In this document: positions 31,800-35,780 of the stretch, one piece after another
Layout: each line of letters begins with the position of its first letter
Numbering within the stretch: the first letter of the stretch is position 1
From: Mogibacterium sp.
GTDB taxonomy: Bacteria > Bacillota > Clostridia > Peptostreptococcales > Anaerovoracaceae
Reading direction: 5' to 3'
Assembly (NCBI GenBank): GCA_017432075.1
Contig: JAFRJV010000083.1
Span: 1 to 35,780 of the forward strand
Length of the DNA stretch: 35,780 nt
Program-made: the position numbers and the translations under genes
Notes under the pieces: model-generated
Database searches by the model: none
The model's input: the letters and a program-made list of their open reading frames with translations, nothing else
Told to the model about the DNA's origin: nothing

Positions 31800-34499
31800 A
31801 TGGATACAAAAAAAATCACACTCGGAATACTGGCACATGTGGATGCCGGCAAGACTACCTTGTCGGAGGCTTTGCTGTACCTTACGGGTGAGATCAGAAA
31901 ACCGGGCAGGGTAGACCACGGCGATGCTTTTCTTGACGATGATCCTATTGAGAGAAACAGAGGAATAACCATCTTTTCCAGGCAGGCACGCTTCAGCATA
32001 AAAGGAGCTGAGGGAGCAGATACCGAAGTGACTCTCATAGACACTCCGGGTCATGTCGACTTTGCGGCAGAAATGGAGAGATCGCTTTCCGTGCTGGATT
32101 ACGCTCTTCTGGTAATAAGCGGATCCGAAGGTGTGCAGGCACACACGAAGACGCTGTACCGTCTGCTGAAAGAGAGGAAGATCCCCGTATTTGCTTTTGT
32201 TAACAAGATGGATATAGCCGTAAGGAAAAAAGAAGATATCCTGAAGGAACTTGCGGCAGACCTGAATGCAGGCCTTGTGGATTTCAGCGGTGCTTCGGAG
32301 AGGACCGAGGAATTCACGGATGCCGTGACGCTGTACTCACCGGAGCTTGCAGAGATAGTTCTTGACGGAGAAATGCCTGATGACGGGCATATCGCAGATG
32401 CGGTGCTGAGAGGAGAGATCATCCCGTGCATGTTCGGATCGGCGCTGAAGATGGAGGGCGTCGAAGGTCTTCTTGGTGTATTGGGAAGATATACAAAAGA
32501 GCCTGCATACGGTGAAGAATTCGGTGCAAGAGTATATAAGACGGCGGCCTCTGATGAAGGCGAGAGGCTGAGTTTCATAAAGATCACAGGCGGAGAACTT
32601 AAAGTTAAGGATAAGGTGAAGATAAACAGCGCGTCGGGAGACGAAGGCGGCGAGGAGAAGGTGAACAGGATAATGCTGTTCTCCGGCAGCCGCTGCGTCC
32701 CTGTCGATTCCGCAGCGGCCGGCACGGTCTGCGCCGTGACGGGGCCCGCCCGGGCCCTGCCGGGAGACGGTCTCGGCGCCGAGCCGCCTCTGAGCGGCGC
32801 GTCGATAAAGCCATTCATGGTATACTCGGTGAATGGTCCTGAAGGCATGGACCCTTATCTTCTTATGAAAGATCTGAAGCTGCTTGCAGAGGAAGACCCG
32901 ATGCTCAACGTGTCGAGAAACCCTGACGGCAGCATAGATATCAGGCTTATGGGTCAGGTGCAGCTCGAAGTGCTGCAGACCGTGATAAAAGACAGATTCG
33001 GTTATGATGTCAGCTTCGGCACGGGAAGCGTGCTCTATCTTGAGACCATAGCCGGCAAATATGAAGGGGTGGGGCACTTTGAACCACTCAGGCATTACGC
33101 AGAAGTACACCTCATCGTTGAACCCGGTGAACGCGGCAGTGGTATAGTTATCACCAGCGCTGTTCCCGAAGATGAACTGGCTCTCAACTGGCAGAGGCTC
33201 ATAATGACTCATCTTTATGAGAAGGAACATACCGGTGTGCTGACCGGATCGCCTCTTACTGATGTTCGGATCACTCTGGCAGCGGGAAGAGCTCATGAGA
33301 AGCATACAGTTGGAGGAGATTTCCGCGAGGCCACATACAGGGCTGTCAGGAACGCTCTGATGCAGGCGAGAGCAGACGGCAAAGCATTGCTGCTTGAGCC
33401 GTGGTGCGAGTATGAGATAGAACTTCCGGCACGCAGTGTAGGCCGTGCAATGACGGATATAAGGCAGATGGGCGGAAGCCAGGACACGCTTGAGCAGACT
33501 GAGGACACAGCGAAGATCAAAGGACGCGTGCCTGCATCGGAGATAGCGGGCTACCAGCTCACTTTGAGCGGATATACTTCCGGTGAAGGTAGGCTCTCGT
33601 GCACTCCCGGCGGTTACGACGAATGTCACGATGCGGCATCTGTTATCGAAGAAAAAGGATATGATCCTGAAAGGGACGTTGAAAATCCCGCTGATTCCGT
33701 ATTCGTCAATCACAGCGGAAGCGACATCGTGAAGTGGGACGAGGTAGCTGAACACATGCATATAGGAAGCGTTTTTAAGCGCACGGCGTCATCACCTTCG
33801 TACGGGCGCGTTCCTCAGACGCATACTTCCTCTTCAGAAATCCTGGATGTAAGGGAAGCGGCAAAGAGAAGGATCGCTGCCGAAAAAGAACTGAAAAACA
33901 TATTTGAGCGTACCTACGGCGCCTCAAAAAAGACGCGCTACCGGGAAGCCAGGGAAAAAGACTACAGGCACCGGCCGGAGCTGACTGAAGAAGAGGCTGC
34001 AAGAAATGAAGCCCGCAATCAGGAGATAAAGGCCCGCCGTGAGCACAAGTCGGTAAAGAGCGAAGACAAGCCGCTCATGATACTGATCGACGGATATAAC
34101 ATCATCTTTGCAGACGATTATCTGAAGGACCTTTTTGCCCGCGATGCAGGATCCGCCAGAGACCAGCTTCTGGACAGACTGAGCAACTATGCCGGTTATA
34201 CCGGATTCGAGGTGACGGTAGTCTTCGACGCATACAATGTATCCATGAGCGAAGCCCGTGAGGAGGAGCGTAACGGCGTTAAAGTAGTCTTCACTGCTGA
34301 AAATGAACCTGCAGATATCCGCATGGGTATCATGACTGATGCAGCCAGGGACCGTCAGATATACGTGGTGTCATCAGACAGCCTCGTGCAGCAGGACGCA
34401 TTTACGCATGGCGCGCTCAGGATATCTTCACGGGAATTCCTTTCCGAGCTTTCCAGAGCGGAGCAGGAAATAAGGGATCATCTGAAGCGAGGCGATTGA
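31800..34499 (+). CDS. TetM/EF-G-like ribosomal GTPase fused to YacP/Rae1-type NYN ribonuclease domain
   Basis: 899 residues; ribosome-protection proteins are normally about 640. The GTPase motifs are intact: AHVDAGKTT (12-20), RNRGITIFSR switch (53-61), DTPGH (81-85), NKMD (135-138), GSALK. The EF-G domains II to V follow (VQLEVLQTVIKDRFGYDV, HTVGGDFREATYRAVRNAL, AKIKGRVPASEIAGYQLTL). A charged helical linker (about 690-757) leads to an NYN domain from about 759 with LMILIDGYNIIF, VTVVFDAYNV, NEPADIRMG and VVSSDSLVQQ, the acidic active-site layout of YacP/Rae1. Rae1 of Bacillus cuts mRNA in the ribosomal A site. The fusion suggests GTP-driven entry of a nuclease into ribosomes. Similar fusions are often auto-labelled tetracycline resistance, which is not supported here. 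The ribosome binding site is weak (GAAGAG). Confidence 0.88.
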   Translation: MDTKKITLGILAHVDAGKTTLSEALLYLTGEIRKPGRVDHGDAFLDDDPIERNRGITIFSRQARFSIKGAEGADTEVTLIDTPGHVDFAAEMERSLSVLDYALLVISGSEGVQAHTKTLYRLLKERKIPVFAFVNKMDIAVRKKEDILKELAADLNAGLVDFSGASERTEEFTDAVTLYSPELAEIVLDGEMPDDGHIADAVLRGEIIPCMFGSALKMEGVEGLLGVLGRYTKEPAYGEEFGARVYKTAASDEGERLSFIKITGGELKVKDKVKINSASGDEGGEEKVNRIMLFSGSRCVPVDSAAAGTVCAVTGPARALPGDGLGAEPPLSGASIKPFMVYSVNGPEGMDPYLLMKDLKLLAEEDPMLNVSRNPDGSIDIRLMGQVQLEVLQTVIKDRFGYDVSFGTGSVLYLETIAGKYEGVGHFEPLRHYAEVHLIVEPGERGSGIVITSAVPEDELALNWQRLIMTHLYEKEHTGVLTGSPLTDVRITLAAGRAHEKHTVGGDFREATYRAVRNALMQARADGKALLLEPWCEYEIELPARSVGRAMTDIRQMGGSQDTLEQTEDTAKIKGRVPASEIAGYQLTLSGYTSGEGRLSCTPGGYDECHDAASVIEEKGYDPERDVENPADSVFVNHSGSDIVKWDEVAEHMHIGSVFKRTASSPSYGRVPQTHTSSSEILDVREAAKRRIAAEKELKNIFERTYGASKKTRYREAREKDYRHRPELTEEEAARNEARNQEIKARREHKSVKSEDKPLMILIDGYNIIFADDYLKDLFARDAGSARDQLLDRLSNYAGYTGFEVTVVFDAYNVSMSEAREEERNGVKVVFTAENEPADIRMGIMTDAARDRQIYVVSSDSLVQQDAFTHGALRISSREFLSELSRAEQEIRDHLKRGD

Positions 34500-34559
34500 T
34501 TTGTTAACAATACGGTGTTATTTTTGGAACATCGGAAAAACTGAAAGGATAAAGGAAAA

Positions 34560-35207
34560 ATGAAAAAACACATCAGAAACATCCTTGTGGCACTCATGAC
34601 ACTGTCACTTATCATGCTCGCCGGATGCGGCGGAGGAAGCAGCGAACAGGCAGAAGCTCCTGAAACTTCACAGCCTGAAGCAGCTGAGACAGCGGAACCT
34701 GCAGATCCAATAGGCATCCACCACGCTGAGATCACTATAAAGGATTATGGAACAGTATCCGTTGAACTTGATGGAGATACTGCTCCGATCACAGTACAGA
34801 ATTTCATGGATCTCGCAAACTCAGGATTCTATGACGGACTTACGTTCCACCGTATCATCGACGGATTCATGATCCAGGGCGGAGACCCGAACGGTGACGG
34901 TACCGGCGGATCAGGAAGGAATATCGTCGGAGAGTTTGAAGCAAACGGATACGCCAACAGCATTGCGCACACTAAAGGCGTTATCTCAATGGCCAGGGCA
35001 CAGGATCCAAACAGCGCAAGCTCGCAGTTCTTCATCATGGTTGAAGATGCACCGCATCTTGACGGAATGTATGCCGCATTCGGACACGTGACAGACGGAC
35101 AGGACGTTGTTGACAAGATCGCTGCAGATGCTAAGCCTCTTGATGACAATGGAACCATGGCGCCGGAAAATCAGCCGGTCATCGAATCTGTAAAGATCAT
35201 CGACTGA
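34560..35207 (+). CDS. Cyclophilin-type peptidyl-prolyl isomerase lipoprotein
   Basis: 215 residues. Lipoprotein signal ending in MLAGC (Cys23), then a Glu/Pro-rich spacer of about 25 residues, then a cyclophilin domain with FHRIIDGFMIQGGD (catalytic Arg), the SSQFFIMVEDAPHLDGMYAAFGHV core and a short C-terminus. It speeds proline isomerisation in proteins folding outside the membrane. AAGGA lies before the ATG. The 60-base gap before it contains the palindrome TTGTTAACAA (34501-34510) but no clear promoter. Confidence 0.94.
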   Translation: MKKHIRNILVALMTLSLIMLAGCGGGSSEQAEAPETSQPEAAETAEPADPIGIHHAEITIKDYGTVSVELDGDTAPITVQNFMDLANSGFYDGLTFHRIIDGFMIQGGDPNGDGTGGSGRNIVGEFEANGYANSIAHTKGVISMARAQDPNSASSQFFIMVEDAPHLDGMYAAFGHVTDGQDVVDKIAADAKPLDDNGTMAPENQPVIESVKIID

Positions 35208-35248
35208 TAACAGGAGATTTTATAGTATACTTACATTTGTTAACTAAT

Positions 35249-35265
35249 GCAGGCCATGCGCCTGC
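35249..35265 (+). other. Small GC-rich hairpin in the mscL leader
   Basis: GCAGGC and GCCTGC arms with loop CATGC, located 28 bases before the mscL start codon and upstream of its Shine-Dalgarno. It has no U-tract. It could affect leader stability; no known element is recognised. Confidence 0.35.
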
Positions 35266-35293
35266 GGAACAAGATAAAGAAAAGGAGAAAGAA

Positions 35294-35683
35294 ATGATCA
35301 AGGAATTCAAGGAATTTATCAGCAAGGGTAATGTAATGGACATGGCAGTAGGCATCATCATCGGCGGAGCTTTCACCAAGATCGTTACCGCTCTCGTTGA
35401 GGCTATACTGATGCCTTTCATCGGGATCATCTGCGGCGGAAAGAGCGTAGAAGACATGTCGGTCATGGTAGGAAACGCATCCATCGGTTACGGAGCATTC
35501 CTACAGGCTATCATCGACTTCCTGCTGGTCGCACTGGTGCTGTTCATGATCCTCAAGGCATTCAACAAGGCAAAGTCCGTAGTTGTAAAGGAAGAGGAAG
35601 AGGCACCTGCAGAGCCTGAACCGGTTCCTGCTGACGTAGAGCTTCTTACAGAGATCCGCGACCTGCTGAAGGAGAAAAAGTAA
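35294..35683 (+). CDS. mscL: Large-conductance mechanosensitive channel MscL
   Basis: 129 residues from ATG 35294, which has AAAGGAGA 5 bases upstream; in-frame codons before it (from 35237) have no site. The N-terminus IKEFKEFISKGNVMDMAVGIIIGGAF with the first membrane helix, the second helix (AIIDFLLVALVLFMILKAFN), and the charged C-terminal bundle (LLTEIRDLLKEKK) are typical. It opens under hypo-osmotic shock. Together with the K+ channel and Trk genes a few kilobases away it forms a loose osmotic-balance neighbourhood. Confidence 0.96.
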   Translation: MIKEFKEFISKGNVMDMAVGIIIGGAFTKIVTALVEAILMPFIGIICGGKSVEDMSVMVGNASIGYGAFLQAIIDFLLVALVLFMILKAFNKAKSVVVKEEEEAPAEPEPVPADVELLTEIRDLLKEKK

Positions 35684-35718
35684 TATTCACGGATCATTCG
35701 AAAAAGAACGAGGGTATC

Positions 35719-35780
35719 ATGGATAAAGAAAGACAGGCTAAATATATAGAACATCTGCAGAGGATGATCAGAATAGAAAC
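35719..35780 (+). CDS. Start of an M20-family peptidase gene (partial)
   Basis: The ATG at 35719 has GAGGG about 5 bases upstream; the frame runs off the window. The 20 visible residues (MDKERQAKYIEHLQRMIRIE) match the usual N-terminus of M20/M28-type dipeptidases and aminoacylases. The assignment rests only on this stretch. Confidence 0.5.
   Translation, partial: MDKERQAKYIEHLQRMIRIE

Noticed and set aside
32337-33761. Long open frame antisense to the GTPase-nuclease gene
   Set aside because: It lies wholly opposite a gene with clear conserved motifs, has no plausible ribosome binding site or family resemblance, and its composition is what an antisense frame of this codon use would give.
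31800-34499. Calling this gene a tetracycline resistance determinant
   Set aside because: It is much longer than TetM-type proteins, carries a nuclease domain, and has no resistance-gene context such as a mobile element or leader peptide.
1-35780. CRISPR arrays, tRNA or rRNA genes, insertion sequences, prophage genes
   Set aside because: No regularly spaced repeats, cloverleaf, rRNA-like sequence, transposase or phage proteins were found on either strand.

Overview
The window looks like a chromosomal segment of an obligately anaerobic, monoderm Clostridia-type bacterium. The evidence is a tungsten-type aldehyde oxidoreductase with Fe-S and flavin electron-transfer subunits, many clostridial-style ferredoxin domains, AGGAGG-type ribosome binding sites, lipoproteins with LAGC/LASC lipoboxes, secreted proteins with Lys-rich or membrane-anchoring tails, and no outer-membrane genes. 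Base composition is mixed (roughly half G+C by eye). The surface-protein style recalls Family XIII (Anaerovoracaceae) relatives, but that placement is only a guess. No rRNA, tRNA, CRISPR array, insertion sequence or phage gene was seen, and no gap between genes exceeds about 170 bases.

Region 1 (1-7295, + strand) is an uptake and surface locus. It holds the end of a large secreted protein, a FecCD/ATPase/lipoprotein importer of the siderophore/heme/corrinoid class, a Big2 surface protein, a MotA/TolQ/ExbB-family channel, a DUF2149 protein that resembles ExbD, a lipoprotein with a sulfite-oxidase (Mo-cofactor) fold, and a small orphan. It ends at a strong bidirectional terminator. The gene set suggests proton-motive-force-driven work at the surface of a cell with no recognisable outer membrane.

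Region 2 (7325-22781) is a tungsten/molybdenum enzyme island. The minus strand carries a polyferredoxin, the AOR catalytic subunit, a MoaD-like protein and three NuoE/NuoF/NuoG-like subunits; this matches an NAD-linked, possibly electron-bifurcating aldehyde oxidoreductase. A LysR regulator diverges from it. Next come a HesA/MoeB-like enzyme and an FAD oxidoreductase (minus), which diverge through interlocked promoters from a + strand operon: GlpA-like FAD protein, moaC, moaA, a MOSC-MogA fusion, moeA, and a second MoeA with a PBP-like domain. The operon would make and load the pterin cofactor that the oxidoreductase needs.

Region 3 (22793-27289) has a minus-strand operon (M32 carboxypeptidase, Fe-S aldo/keto reductase, zinc-ribbon protein of unknown function) diverging from a MATE exporter.

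Region 4 (27314-31704) is a potassium module: a two-TM K+ channel with nucleotide-binding-like and RyR domains, convergent with trkH and trkA.

Region 5 (31800-35780) encodes a TetM/EF-G-like GTPase fused to a YacP/Rae1-type NYN ribonuclease, a cyclophilin lipoprotein, MscL, and the start of an M20-type peptidase. The GTPase-nuclease fusion and the ExbB/DUF2149 surface locus are the best candidates for undescribed biology.
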